From Hymenobacter siberiensis (GTDB lineage: Bacteria > Bacteroidota > Bacteroidia > Cytophagales > Hymenobacteraceae), in the NCBI RefSeq assembly GCF_018967845.1, contig NZ_JAHLZZ010000001.1, positions 1,488,001 to 1,552,000 of the forward strand: a DNA stretch of 64,000 nucleotides, read 5' to 3'. A program made the position numbers and the translations under genes. Below are positions 25,882 to 35,031 of the stretch, one piece after another; position 1 is the stretch's first letter; every line of letters starts with the position of its first letter. The notes beneath the pieces are model-generated. The model made no database searches. It saw nothing but the letters and a program-made list of their open reading frames with translations, and was not told the DNA's origin.

Positions 25882-28632
25882 TTATTTCACAATGCTTACC
25901 TGGCTGGTCAGGCGCTCATCGCCGTTGCGCACCTGGAGGTAGTAAATGCCGGCCGCGAGGCCGCTCAGGTCGAGCCGGTTGGTGTAGTTGTCGCGGGCCG
26001 CACCCGTGTACACGCGCTGGCCCAGGGTGTTGGTCACCTGCACATCGAGGCTGCCTTTGGCATTGGCTCCGTGAATTTCGAGGTCAAATACGCCCGTGGT
26101 TGACGGGTTGGGGAACACGCTCACAGCGCGCAGCAGCGCCTCCGAAGTAGCCGTGATGGAAACGGCCGTCACCGCCACGTCGTCGATGTAGAGGTTGCCC
26201 TGGTTGGCCAGGCTCTTCACATGGAAGCCCACGTACTGCGTGCTTGCGCCCACGGGCAGCAGGGCCACCACGGGTACCGAAGTGCCGTTGGCCAGGGCAT
26301 AGTTGGTGTTGGTGATGGCTGTGTTGTTGTACAGCAGGTTGGTTTGGGCGGCTACCGTGGCGGCCGTGCCCGATTTCACTTCCAGGCTCTCCGTGTAGTT
26401 CGAGGGGCTGTTGGCAATGCCTTCGCCACGGTAGCGGAACGCCACCTGATAGCGCGAAGTAGCCAGCAGCGCCAGCGGCGGCGTGAAGAACCAGTCGTTG
26501 GCCACCACGTTGTTCAGCACCAGGCCCCGGTAGCGGATGCTGTTGGCGCCCGAGTTGGGGTTGGTGGCCGATACGGCCCAGGTAGCACCGTCGGCGTTGG
26601 CATCCAGCACGCTGAAGCCGCAGGGCAGCGACTGGCCCGGAATCAGGGTGTCGAAGTCTTGGCTGTAGGGGAAGGCGGCCACCGTCTGGGTGGGGCTGCA
26701 GGGCGTGGTGAACGTGACGGGCGTAGCATAGCTGCTGCTGCCGCCGGCGGTACAGTTGCTCCGCACATATACCTGGTAGGTGGTGGCGGGCGTCAGGCCG
26801 CTCAGCGTCACGGGGGCGTTGGTACTCGTGACTAGCGTGCCGGTAGAGAGGGCGAAACCAGCCGGGCCGTACAGCACTTCGTAGTTGGTGGCACCGCTGG
26901 CAGGGGCCGTAAAGAACACGCCGGCGGTAGTGGCGGTGATGTTGCTCACGGCCAGCGTAGTGGGCGGGGCGCAGTTCGGGGTGATGGTGCCAAACTCAAT
27001 CGCAAAGCGGAACGAGTTGTTGGGGGCGAAATCGAGCCAGGTGGCCGTGCCGCCCGGCAGGTAGAAGAACGTGCCGGGGCGAATGGGGGCCTCAAGCTGG
27101 TAAGAAAGCGACATGTTGGTGGCGCTGGTTTCTTTCACACCCACAAAAAAGCTGGTTGGTACGGCGATGTTGGGTACCGTTAGCGTAACGGTGCCGCCGG
27201 CGGTGGTACGGTTCTGCGTGGGCGAGGTGTAGAGCAGCGCGCCGGGCAGGCCCCCTGGGGCCGAAGCATCATAGATAACCAGCTGGTACGGAGCCGTGTT
27301 GGTCGTCGTGCCGGCGGCCGGGGCAAAGGTTAGCACCACATCGCCAATGGTGGTGGCCGCCGGCAGCGTGTACTTCGAAGCCAGAATGGCGTTGCCGAGG
27401 CCAATGCCTCCCGTAGCCGCAGCTGCCTGGTCGGTATACGACACGCGGTTGGCCGTTACCAGCTGGCCGTAGGTGGCGGTGTTGTTGGTGTTGTTGCCAT
27501 CGGCCGGCACGGTTACGGTAATCGTGTTGGTGCCCGCCGCGAGCGTGGCCGGGTAGCTGGCAAACGTAACCGTAGTGGAAGCGCCCGCCGCCAGCGAGGC
27601 CACGCGCTTGGTATCGGTGAAGGTGTTGGCCCCGGTCACGTTCAGCGTCACGTCGAGGTTGGTCTGCGCCGAGACGCCGGCATTGGTCACCACGGCCCGC
27701 ACGGCGTGCGGCAGCGCATCCGGGCTGGCTATTTTGCCCAGCGTATAAATAACCGATACCGCTGCATCGCTGGTCGGCGTAGGCGCGAAGCGGTAGGTGC
27801 GGCCCACATCCGGCAAAGCCGTTTGACGGACGTTGTGGGCGTTGCCCGCGCTCGATGCCAGGTAAGGGCCCACAATAAAGGTGGCCGCCGACCAGAGCCC
27901 CGTAGACGGCTTGGTGGCCAATACCGACGATGCCGGTACCGCGCCCTTGATGCCAATGGCCGCGTATTTGATATTCGATACGCCGGTGCTGGCCGTGGCA
28001 GTACCGTACACAAACTCCACGTTGTTAGTGGTTTCGTAGAGCTTTACCTGGAAGGAAAAGTTGTCGAACTGCGTGGCGATAACTGTCGCAATGGTCGAAG
28101 AAGCGGCCTGGGGCTTGTCGGCCACGTTTTTCCACTGAATGGTGCACACCCGGTTGGGGGCTGTGCCGGTGGTAACCACGCGGTACTCGGTGCCGCCGGC
28201 GGTGCCGGGGCCCAGGTCCAGGTTGAACGGTGCAATCAGGTTGATATCTGCCGCGTTGGTGCCGGAAATCGGGCCGGATTCCGGCGTTTGAGCAAACGGT
28301 GGAAAGGCTGCCACCGACGAAGGCGCTGCGCTGCCCAGCCGAATCAGACCGTTCGTGTTCAGCACAAACTGCGTGAACGCGATGCCATTGAAGTTGAAGC
28401 TGAACCCAATGGCCTGCGCCGCCGAGTTGTCATCGTCGGTGTTGGCCGTGGCAATGGCCGTACCGGTGGTGCCCAGGTCGGTATAAGTGCCGGCCACGTT
28501 CACGGCCGTGCTGGGCGTATAGTTCAGCGCCTGCGCTTGTGCGGCTCCAGCGGCCCCACCCGCCACCAATATAGCTAAACTAGCCTTCTGCAAACGGCTC
28601 GCCCAGGTTTTTCGATTGTAAGATTCTATCAT
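25882..28632 (-). CDS. Large secreted adhesin-like protein with Fn3 and T9SS sorting domains
   Basis: 916 residues from the ATG at 28630-28632 (MIESYNRKTWASRLQKASLAI, signal peptide ending AAQAQA). Visible parts: an N-terminal beta-rich region (about 25-240), a CARDB-like segment (DALPHAVRAVVTNAGVSAQT, about 300-400), a beta-sandwich (about 410-540), one fibronectin type III domain (APPTTLAVSNITATTAGVFF, about 545-640), and a cleaved-adhesin/MAM-like domain (AFPYSQDFDTLIPG...ANDWFFTPPL, about 645-820). The end, VSVFPNPSTTGVFDLEI...GLAAGIYYLQVRNG, is a T9SS sorting domain. No enzymatic motif is seen. Likely a surface adhesin or binding protein. Confidence 0.85.
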   Translation of the reverse strand: MIESYNRKTWASRLQKASLAILVAGGAAGAAQAQALNYTPSTAVNVAGTYTDLGTTGTAIATANTDDDNSAAQAIGFSFNFNGIAFTQFVLNTNGLIRLGSAAPSSVAAFPPFAQTPESGPISGTNAADINLIAPFNLDLGPGTAGGTEYRVVTTGTAPNRVCTIQWKNVADKPQAASSTIATVIATQFDNFSFQVKLYETTNNVEFVYGTATASTGVSNIKYAAIGIKGAVPASSVLATKPSTGLWSAATFIVGPYLASSAGNAHNVRQTALPDVGRTYRFAPTPTSDAAVSVIYTLGKIASPDALPHAVRAVVTNAGVSAQTNLDVTLNVTGANTFTDTKRVASLAAGASTTVTFASYPATLAAGTNTITVTVPADGNNTNNTATYGQLVTANRVSYTDQAAAATGGIGLGNAILASKYTLPAATTIGDVVLTFAPAAGTTTNTAPYQLVIYDASAPGGLPGALLYTSPTQNRTTAGGTVTLTVPNIAVPTSFFVGVKETSATNMSLSYQLEAPIRPGTFFYLPGGTATWLDFAPNNSFRFAIEFGTITPNCAPPTTLAVSNITATTAGVFFTAPASGATNYEVLYGPAGFALSTGTLVTSTNAPVTLSGLTPATTYQVYVRSNCTAGGSSSYATPVTFTTPCSPTQTVAAFPYSQDFDTLIPGQSLPCGFSVLDANADGATWAVSATNPNSGANSIRYRGLVLNNVVANDWFFTPPLALLATSRYQVAFRYRGEGIANSPSNYTESLEVKSGTAATVAAQTNLLYNNTAITNTNYALANGTSVPVVALLPVGASTQYVGFHVKSLANQGNLYIDDVAVTAVSITATSEALLRAVSVFPNPSTTGVFDLEIHGANAKGSLDVQVTNTLGQRVYTGAARDNYTNRLDLSGLAAGIYYLQVRNGDERLTSQVSIVK

Positions 28633-28813
28633 GAAAAAGGGTAACAGAGAAATATGACTATTGAGAGTGCTGCAATCTTTACTCAACTTGCATAGTGCAG
28701 GCAAATCGATTGCGCATGCAATATCCTGCATTTTTTCATCAACTGTTTTAAGAATTCGTCATCAAAAACATCATACTGTAGTAATTGCCCTGATACATCG
28801 CTGATAGACAGCT

Positions 28814-28822
28814 GAAAAAAGG
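28814..28822. repeat. 9-bp target duplication of outer IS (left; right copy 31239-31247)
   Basis: GAAAAAAGG abuts the left inverted repeat and is repeated at 31239-31247 directly after the right inverted repeat of the outer element. Confidence 0.95.
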
Positions 28823-28949
28823 TACTCTACCCTACTAAAAGTCAGGCAAGGCAAAAAAACGGGGCGGCCCGACCTTTGAGGTTCCTACACGCTCAACTCG
28901 TTCCGCCCCATGAAGCAACGCCTCATCGCCAAAATTACGACCGTTTTAC

Positions 28950-30149
28950 TACTCTACCCTACTAAAAATCGGGCATAAAAACGGGAAGGTTCGACCTTTG
29001 TAGTTCCTCAACTGCCAAAAGCACCCCTTCCCGTGAAGCATTGCCTCGTTGCCAAAATTACGACCCTTTTGCATTCGGCCCCGCTGGTGCGGAACCTGGC
29101 CCGCAAGAAGTTCATTGCCCGCTTCGTGCTGGGTCTCTTCAAAAGTCGAAACGTACAATTTTGCGAAGTGGCGCAGCATCTCAACGACGGCGCAAAACTG
29201 GCCTCGAACGAGACGCGCATCCAGGACTTTTTTCGCGAGGTCGACCTGGATTACCTGGCCCTGGCTGTGCTACTGGTGGGCCTGCTGCCGGGCACGGGCA
29301 AGCTGCGCCTGTGCCTGGACCGCACGGAGTGGGACTTCGGCAAGTGCCAGGTAAACATTCTGCTCGTCACGGTGGGCCGCGGCGACTGCCACTGGCCGCT
29401 GTACTGGGAATTACTCGACAACCGCAGCGGTAATTCCAACGCGGCTGACCGCGCCGCGCTGCTGGATTTTTGCCTCCGGGTACTGGGCCCCGACCGGGTG
29501 GGGTTGGTGGTGGGCGACCGGGAATTTGTGGGCCATGCGTGGTTCAAGTACCTCAAAGACAAGGGCATTTTCTTCGTCATGCGCCTGCCCAAGCACCACT
29601 TGCTCACCGACCGCCACGGCCGCCGTCACGCCGTGGCCGACTGGGGCCTGCACCCGGGCCAGTGCCGCCAACTGGCCGCGTGCCAGGTCGACGGGGTCTG
29701 GGGTGGGGCGCAGGTCACGGCCCTGACCGGGGGCGAGTACCTGTTCCTTTTCGGCACGGCCAACGTCGCTTTTTTGGGCCAGTTCTACCGCAAGCGCTGG
29801 ACCATCGAAGCCTGTTTTCAGAACCTGAAAGGGCGCGGCTTTGCCTTGCGCGGGACGCATTTGCAGTGCCGCGGCAAGCTCAAAAAACTCGTTGGCCTCG
29901 TGAGCCTGGCCTACGCGCTGTGTGTCAGCGTGGGCACCTGGCTCCACGAAAAGGTGCAACCCATCAAAACCAAAAACAACGGCTACAAACGCGCCAGTTT
30001 CAGCCGCCACGGCCTCAACGCTCTGCGGCAATACACGCGGCCCGGCCGCAGCACTGACCCGGCCTTCATTGCTAACATGAACGCCGTGTTTCGATGGATT
30101 ATTTGCCAACTAACTCTTTATCAATTAACTAAAATAGTAGGGTAGAGTA
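28950..30149 (+). mobile_element. Inner IS4-family insertion sequence, 1,200 bp, apparently intact
   Basis: Bounded by TACTCTACCCTACTA inverted repeats and the 9-bp direct repeat CCGTTTTAC (28941-28949 and 30150-30158), which is sequence of the outer transposase gene. One intact transposase gene fills it. The ends match those of the outer element, so a close relative has inserted into its own kind. Confidence 0.96.
29033..30145 (+). CDS. IS4-family transposase
   Basis: 370 residues from a GTG start (read as Met) at 29033: MKHCLVAKITTLLHSAPLV. DDE catalytic residues: Asp in CLDRTEWDFG (about residue 99), Asp in VVGDREFVGHAWFKYL (about 160), and the IS4 signature Y-(2)-R-(3)-E-(6)-K exactly as FYRKRWTIEACFQNLKGRG, supplying the catalytic Glu. 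The 9-bp target duplication fits cut-and-paste transposition. The gene is complete with no internal stops, and its stop lies inside the right inverted repeat. No start-site RBS is evident. Confidence 0.95.
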   Translation: MKHCLVAKITTLLHSAPLVRNLARKKFIARFVLGLFKSRNVQFCEVAQHLNDGAKLASNETRIQDFFREVDLDYLALAVLLVGLLPGTGKLRLCLDRTEWDFGKCQVNILLVTVGRGDCHWPLYWELLDNRSGNSNAADRAALLDFCLRVLGPDRVGLVVGDREFVGHAWFKYLKDKGIFFVMRLPKHHLLTDRHGRRHAVADWGLHPGQCRQLAACQVDGVWGGAQVTALTGGEYLFLFGTANVAFLGQFYRKRWTIEACFQNLKGRGFALRGTHLQCRGKLKKLVGLVSLAYALCVSVGTWLHEKVQPIKTKNNGYKRASFSRHGLNALRQYTRPGRSTDPAFIANMNAVFRWIICQLTLYQLTKIVG

Positions 30150-31312
30150 CCGTTTTACAACACCTGCCGGTGGTGCGCAACCTGGCTCGCCAAAAGTTTG
30201 TGAGCCAGTTCATTATCGCGCTGATAAAAAGCCGCAACGTCCAATTCTGCGAGGTGGCCCAGCACTTGAACGATGCCGTCAAGTTAGCCTCGAACGAAAC
30301 CCGGATTCAGGATTTTTTCCGCGAAACGGACCTGAACTATCTGGTGCTGGCGCAGTTAGTGCTGGGCCTGCTGCCGGCCCAGGGCAAGCTGCGCCTGTGC
30401 CTGGACCGCACGGAGTGGGATTTCGGCCAGTGCCAGGTCAATATCCTGCTCGTGACCGTGGGCCAGGGCGCGTTTCACGTACCCCTCTACTGGGAACTGC
30501 TCGACAACCGCAGCGGCAATTCCAACGCGGCTGACCGCATCGCCCTGCTCCGGGTCTGCGTCCAGGTGCTGGGTAAAGACCGGATTGGCCTGGTGCTGGG
30601 CGACCGCGAATTCGTGGGCTATGCCTGGTTCAAATAGCTCAAGGACAACGGATTGCCTTTTGTTATGCGTCTACCCCGGCACCACCTGCTCACTCACCCG
30701 AGTGGCCGCCGGCAAGCCATTACGGACCTGGGCCTGGCCGTCGGACAGACCCGGCGCTTCGCCCAGTGCCAGGTCGACGGGGTCTGGGGACAGGTCTGGG
30801 TCAAGGCCTTGACGGACGGGGATTTCCTCTTTCTTTTTGGCAACGTGGGCCTGCCGTACATGGGGCAGCTCTACGCCAAGCGCTGGACCATCGAGTAGTG
30901 CTTTCAGAACCTCAAAGGCCGGGGCTTCAACCTGGAGGCCAGTCACTTGCGCTGCCACCTGAAGTTGCGCAAGCTCGTGGCCCTGGTCAGTCTAGCGTAC
31001 GCCTTTTGCCTGGGCGTGGGCACGGTAGCCGACCGGAAAAGCCAGCCCATCGGCCGCAAAAACCACGGCTACCGAGCCATGAGCCTTAGCCGACACGGCT
31101 TAAATATCCTGCGCCAGCTCAGCCGCCCCGGTACCGGGGCGGCTGAGAAGCTCGCCCGAATGGTGGAAACAGTATTGCGCTGGTTTTGCTGGCAAATTAC
31201 TCGATATCAATTCACTAGAAAAATAGTAGGGTAGAGTAGAAAAAAGGTCGACACGCTACGAATAATTTCAGGAAAAACAGGTGCTGAACCTACTATTTTG
31301 ATAATGAAGCTA

Positions 31313-31387
31313 TTTAGAAAGTCCCCGAACGGTCATGCAGAGGGCAGCGCAGTATGACCGTTTGAGTACCTTTTGTGACTTTCTAAA
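31313..31387. repeat. Degenerate palindrome with GGTCATGC core
   Basis: Outer arms TTTAGAAAGTC (31313-31323) and GACTTTCTAAA (31377-31387); inner AACGGTCAT and ATGACCGTT. The inner part matches the outer arm tips of the 19164 element, so it is probably a decayed member. It lies in the gene-free stretch 31248-31578, which otherwise holds only the terminator below. Confidence 0.7.
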
Positions 31388-31517
31388 CAACTCCAATACC
31401 GGTTATGGACTCCTAAGCGGTAGCCCCCGCCAGGTCGTATCCGGCAGGGCGGCATACCGGTAGCAAAGCCAGTAGTACAAGGGGCGGAGTCACGTCGGGG
31501 CGCAAAAAATGCCCCAT

Positions 31518-31552
31518 AAAAAGAGCCCCGGCGCTGGTGGGGCCGGGGCTTC
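31518..31552 (-). terminator. Rho-independent terminator for the S1/P1 nuclease gene
   Basis: On the minus strand, GCCCCGGC and GCCGGGGC arms are followed by TCTTTTTAT. It lies about 30 bp after the stop at 31579. Confidence 0.85.
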
Positions 31553-31578
31553 AGAAATGAGCGTTGGAAGGTGCCGGC

Positions 31579-32388
31579 TTACTTGTCGAATACCTCGTTG
31601 AGCACACCAGCCAGGCGGATGCCGGCTTTCAGCACCTGCTGCTCCACGGTGGGGCCGAAGGTGGGGTAGAAGTGCCAGTCGAACTTGGTGGGCGAAACGG
31701 CCGCGCTGGCGTAGATGGGCGTGCAGAGCTGGTACGACTCGAAAAGCCAGGTCGTCATGTCGTCCCTCTGCCACTGCTTGATTTGGGCGGGCGTGGCGTG
31801 GTCGTAGGCCGTGGCCATTTCGCTATAGGTGAAGCCGGGGTATTCTACCAGGGCGGTATCCCACACGCTGTGCAGGTTGGTATCGTCCTTGGCGCGCCAG
31901 TTCACCATGATGTTGTTGCCGCCTTTGTCTTCGGCGTGGCCTACGTGCAGGGGCTGGTGCACATCGCCCACCAGGTGAACCACAAACTTGAGGGCCACGA
32001 GCTTTTCCTCGGCGGTTTTCTTGGGGTCTTTCAGGTCGCGGCGGGCTTGCAGCAGGGCCGTGTAGGCGTTGGTGGGCGCGGCGGGGGCGGCCAGGGCGGG
32101 GTCGTTCAGCTGCTTCACAAAGGCGGCAAAATCGAGGCCCACGGGCACGTTGAGGTAGTGCCAGGGTGCCGTGTCGCGGAACTGCGGGTCCGAGCGCAGC
32201 TCATCGGCCCAGGTGCTTACCAACGGCATGGTTTCGTGGCCCAGGATGCGGGCTACTTCGCGCCTGGCCGTGGAAGAGAGGTGGTTTTCGGCAATTTTGG
32301 CCACGGCCCGGTGGCCTACCACGCCCCAGGCCAACAGGCTAAACGGCGCACACAACAGCGCCAGGAGGGCAACACTTTTTTTGAACAT
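31579..32388 (-). CDS. S1/P1-type zinc nuclease, secreted
   Basis: 269 residues from the ATG at 32386-32388 (MFKKSVALLALLCAPFSLLA, signal peptide). The mature protein begins WGVVGHRAVAKIAENHL; the terminal Trp and first His bind zinc in this family. HLVGDVHQPLHVGHAEDKGGNN carries the central His/Asp cluster, and SVWDTALVE and the upstream HYLNVP (His) complete the usual set. These enzymes cleave single-stranded nucleic acids, probably in the periplasm or outside, and may release phosphate and nucleosides. A longer in-frame start at 32583 would bury the signal peptide. Confidence 0.93.
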   Translation of the reverse strand: MFKKSVALLALLCAPFSLLAWGVVGHRAVAKIAENHLSSTARREVARILGHETMPLVSTWADELRSDPQFRDTAPWHYLNVPVGLDFAAFVKQLNDPALAAPAAPTNAYTALLQARRDLKDPKKTAEEKLVALKFVVHLVGDVHQPLHVGHAEDKGGNNIMVNWRAKDDTNLHSVWDTALVEYPGFTYSEMATAYDHATPAQIKQWQRDDMTTWLFESYQLCTPIYASAAVSPTKFDWHFYPTFGPTVEQQVLKAGIRLAGVLNEVFDK

Positions 32389-32616
32389 CAGCGAACAGGG
32401 TGGGAGTGAGGCGAGAGCAAGCGGTTTGCCGGGTTTTCGGGCACCTTCCGGCGCAAGCAGAACCACAAAGCTAGTGCCCGGCCGCAGCAGATGAATGCGC
32501 GGCCGGCAAAGTATTTGTGCCCGCGAGTAAGAAGGCAGAATCCAGGACCGGGAAGGCTTATGTGTCGTTCTTTGAGTGCGCAAAAGGTCGTTGCCGGCCC
32601 CGCGCTCCGCCTATCC

Positions 32617-33012
32617 ATGCAAACTGTTTTCGATTCTCCCACCCTGTTCATCGGTCACGATGAGCCGAACCGCTGGCTCTACGTGGACCTGCGCGGCAGC
32701 TACGATGCCTCCCTGGCCCAGGCCGCCTGCGAGCAGATGTTGGCCAGCCTGCGCCAGTGGCCCTGCCAGAAAATCCTGACCGACGGCACCAATATCCTTG
32801 CCGTACACATGCAACGCACTCACTGGGGTGCGCGGTGGCTGGAAGAGATGCAGACCGCCGGCCTGCGCTACTTTGCCTGGGTGCTGCCCCTAAGCCTACA
32901 GGCCCGCCACGCCACCGAAGAGCGGATATATCCCATCACTACCCCATCAGTAGGCACTTTCGATGATGTTGCCTCGGCCTACCTGTGGCTGCAGCAGCAG
33001 CGGGAGCAATAG
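32617..33012 (+). CDS. STAS-like hypothetical protein
   Basis: 131 residues from ATG 32617 (MQTVFDSPTLFIGHDEPNRW). The pattern WLYVDLRGSYDASLAQAACEQMLASLRQWPCQKILTDGTNI, an initial strand then helix then strand with an Asp-rich turn, resembles the SpoIIAA/STAS-like proteins found singly in Cytophagales. No partner kinase or sigma factor is adjacent. Function unknown. An upstream in-frame ATG at 32491 is possible, but its added sequence looks non-coding. It diverges from the S1/P1 nuclease gene. Confidence 0.65.
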   Translation: MQTVFDSPTLFIGHDEPNRWLYVDLRGSYDASLAQAACEQMLASLRQWPCQKILTDGTNILAVHMQRTHWGARWLEEMQTAGLRYFAWVLPLSLQARHATEERIYPITTPSVGTFDDVASAYLWLQQQREQ

Positions 33013-33022
33013 GGGAGTTAGG

Positions 33023-33078
33023 AATTAAGAGTTAAGAGTTACGAGGAACGTTATGATTGAAACTCTTAACTCTTAATT
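33023..33078. repeat. AT-rich perfect palindrome
   Basis: Left arm AATTAAGAGTTAAGAGTT (33023-33040) and its exact complement (33061-33078), 18 bp each, with a 20-nt loop. It fills most of the gap between the STAS-like gene and the GH43 gene. There is no T-run, so it is not a canonical terminator. Its GTTAAGAGTTA core recurs in the 47980 element. Confidence 0.9.
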
Positions 33079-33087
33079 AAAGCCGCC

Positions 33088-34074
33088 ATGTTCACCAATC
33101 CCGTCCTCGACGACAACTTTCCGGACCCCACCATTATTCGCGCCGCCGATGGCTGGTACTACGCCTATGGTACCCAAACCAAGCGCGCCGGCCTCATTAT
33201 CAACCTGCAAGTGGCCCGCTCCCGCGATTTGGTGGCTTGGGAATACCTCGGCGAAGGCCTGCCCGAAAAGCCCGTCTGGGCCACCGAAAGCCAGAAAATA
33301 TGGGCTCCGCACGTGAGCGAGCACGGCGGGCGCTATTATCTGTACTACTCGTCCCGGCCCGATGGCGCCGACTACTTCAGCCTGGCCGTGGCCGTGGCCG
33401 ATGCGCCCGCTGGCCCGTTCGTAGACTGTGCCCGGCCCATGTTGCCCGGCCCCGGCTTCACCTGCATCGACCCCATGGCGTTTGATGACCCTGCCACCGG
33501 CCGGCGGCTGCTGTACTGGGGCTCGGGGTTCGGCCCCATCTGGGTGCGCGAGCTGGCCCCCGACCGCCTGCGCTTCGCCCCCGGCAGCGAGGCCGTGGCC
33601 GTGCTGCACCCCAGCGCTTCCGACGACCCCGCCAACTACCACCGCCTCATCGAAGGGGCCTGGGTGCACTACCGCGCCGGCTGGTACTACCTGTTTTTTT
33701 CGGGGGACAACTGCTGCGGCCCGCACGCCCACTACGCCGTGCTGGTGGCCCGCGCCCGCCACGCCACCGGCCCCTTCGAAACCTACGCCGCCGCCACCGC
33801 CAATCCCCACGCCGCCTTGCTTGCCGCCAATGCCCACTGGCATGCCCCCGGCCACAACTGCGTGGTGACCGATGCCGCCGGCCAGGACTGGCTGGCCTGC
33901 CACGCCATCGACCCCCGCCAGCCCACCTTCGACGCCATCGACGATTCGGAGGGCTACTCGCGCCGCGTGCTCATTCTGGCCCGCCTGGACTACACTGCCG
34001 ACGGCTGGCCCGCCGTGGCCGGCGGCTCGCCCCAGTGGCTGCCCCAGTCCGCGCCAGCCAGCCCGGCTAGTTAA
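33088..34074 (+). CDS. GH43-family glycoside hydrolase
   Basis: 328 residues, five-bladed beta-propeller type. NPVLDDNFPDPTIIRAADGWYYAYGT places the general base Asp at residue 13; FTCIDPMAFDD (about 128) holds the pKa-modulating Asp; HRLIEGAWVHYRAGWYYLFFS (about 189) holds the general acid Glu. The closest fit is the arabinanase/xylosidase group acting on arabinose- or xylose-containing polysaccharides. No signal peptide is obvious, so it may be cytoplasmic and act on oligosaccharides, or the start may be further upstream (not supported here). Exact substrate unknown. Confidence 0.9.
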   Translation: MFTNPVLDDNFPDPTIIRAADGWYYAYGTQTKRAGLIINLQVARSRDLVAWEYLGEGLPEKPVWATESQKIWAPHVSEHGGRYYLYYSSRPDGADYFSLAVAVADAPAGPFVDCARPMLPGPGFTCIDPMAFDDPATGRRLLYWGSGFGPIWVRELAPDRLRFAPGSEAVAVLHPSASDDPANYHRLIEGAWVHYRAGWYYLFFSGDNCCGPHAHYAVLVARARHATGPFETYAAATANPHAALLAANAHWHAPGHNCVVTDAAGQDWLACHAIDPRQPTFDAIDDSEGYSRRVLILARLDYTADGWPAVAGGSPQWLPQSAPASPAS

Positions 34075-34173
34075 ACTGCCAGCGCCGGCCTCTGTCTTTG
34101 TTGTCGGCTATCATGCGTAGCTCACGTTAATGGCTTAGCTTTAGCCCGATTGCGCCACTGCTACTACTTTACT

Positions 34174-34929
34174 ATGACTCGTTACATCGGGGCCAGCTTG
34201 CTGGTTGCCCTGCTGCTGAATGCCTTGGTGGGAGCCGCCCAGACCCGGCCCGCCGCCGATTCGGCCGGAGCCACGGAGGCGGGACCGCCTTGCCCGGCCC
34301 CCGTGGCCCCGCGCCGCCGGGTGGGCTTTGTGATTTCGCTCGATAACCGCGAGTCCTTCGTGCAGTCGTCGGCCGTGCACATCATTGGGGTCAATGCCGG
34401 GGTGCTGCTGCCCGGCCGGCGCTGGCGGTTGGGCCTGGGCGGCTACACCCTCAGCCGTGACTATGCCGCGCTCTATATCTACCAATACCGAAACGGCAAG
34501 CGTACCAAGAAAATCACCGATACCCTCACGCCTCAGCTCGGCCTCACGTACTTCACGCCCAACGTGAGCTATATTTTCTTCCAGCGGCCCTGGCTCGAAA
34601 TCAGCCTGCCGCTGGAAGTGGGCCTGGGCCGCAGCCACTACACCATTACCAACCAAAGCGGCTCCACCACTACCGACCACCGGGGCCTGTTTGTGCCCGT
34701 CGAGGCCGGGCTTTCCATCCTGGTCAAGCCGTTTCGCTGGGTGGGGGTGAGCGGCAGCGTGGGCTACCGCAAATCGGTGCTTGAAGTTGATTATGAGGAC
34801 GATTTCGACGGCATGTACTTCAGCTACCGCCTCAACGTGTTTGTGGGCGTCATCTGGCGCGATGTGCGCCAGTACCGCCAGAACCACCGGTTCGCCCGCG
34901 AGCTGGCCGAAGCCCGGCGCGGGTACTAA
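34174..34929 (+). CDS. Secreted or outer-membrane beta-barrel-like hypothetical protein
   Basis: 251 residues from ATG 34174, with a signal peptide (MTRYIGASLLVALLLNALVGAAQ). The mature part has alternating strands of aromatic and small residues (GLGGYTLSRDYAALYIYQYRNG, LTYFTPNVSYIFFQRPW, VGVSGSVGYRKSVL, MYFSYRLNVFVGVIW) as in outer-membrane beta-barrel proteins, but the ending does not finish in the usual aromatic strand. No family is recognised. Monocistronic, between the GH43 and metalloprotease genes. Confidence 0.65.
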   Translation: MTRYIGASLLVALLLNALVGAAQTRPAADSAGATEAGPPCPAPVAPRRRVGFVISLDNRESFVQSSAVHIIGVNAGVLLPGRRWRLGLGGYTLSRDYAALYIYQYRNGKRTKKITDTLTPQLGLTYFTPNVSYIFFQRPWLEISLPLEVGLGRSHYTITNQSGSTTTDHRGLFVPVEAGLSILVKPFRWVGVSGSVGYRKSVLEVDYEDDFDGMYFSYRLNVFVGVIWRDVRQYRQNHRFARELAEARRGY

Positions 34930-35031
34930 GCTGCCATCCGAACAGCCGGCAGCCAACTTGTTGGGCCAGGCACTAAGGCCCTTCATCCCGGTTTGCCGTA
35001 TCTTCGGCAGCACTCGTTTTTTTCCTTGCTT

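Larger units (their letters stand above)
28910..31234 (+). pseudogene. Transposase of the outer IS (insertion plus two amber stops)
   Basis: Starts at ATG 28910 (MKQRLIAKITTVL), is cut after TTTTAC at 28949 by the inner IS, and resumes at 30159 (QHLPVVRNLARQKFVSQF). In-frame TAG codons replace a Tyr codon after WFK (30636) and an Ala codon after TIE (30896); the inner copy has WFKYLKD and TIEACFQNL at these places. The rest is well conserved, including LDRTEWDFG and GDREFVG with the DDE aspartates. Confidence 0.93.
28823..31238 (+). mobile_element. Outer IS4-family insertion sequence, interrupted by a related IS
   Basis: Inverted repeats TACTCTACCCTACTA (28823) and its complement (ending 31238) are flanked by the 9-bp duplication GAAAAAAGG. 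Removing the 1,200-bp inner element and one 9-bp duplication leaves about 1,207 bp, the same size as the inner element. Its transposase is disrupted by the insertion and by two in-frame TAG codons, so it is dead on its own. Transposase from the inner copy might still act on its ends. Confidence 0.95.
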
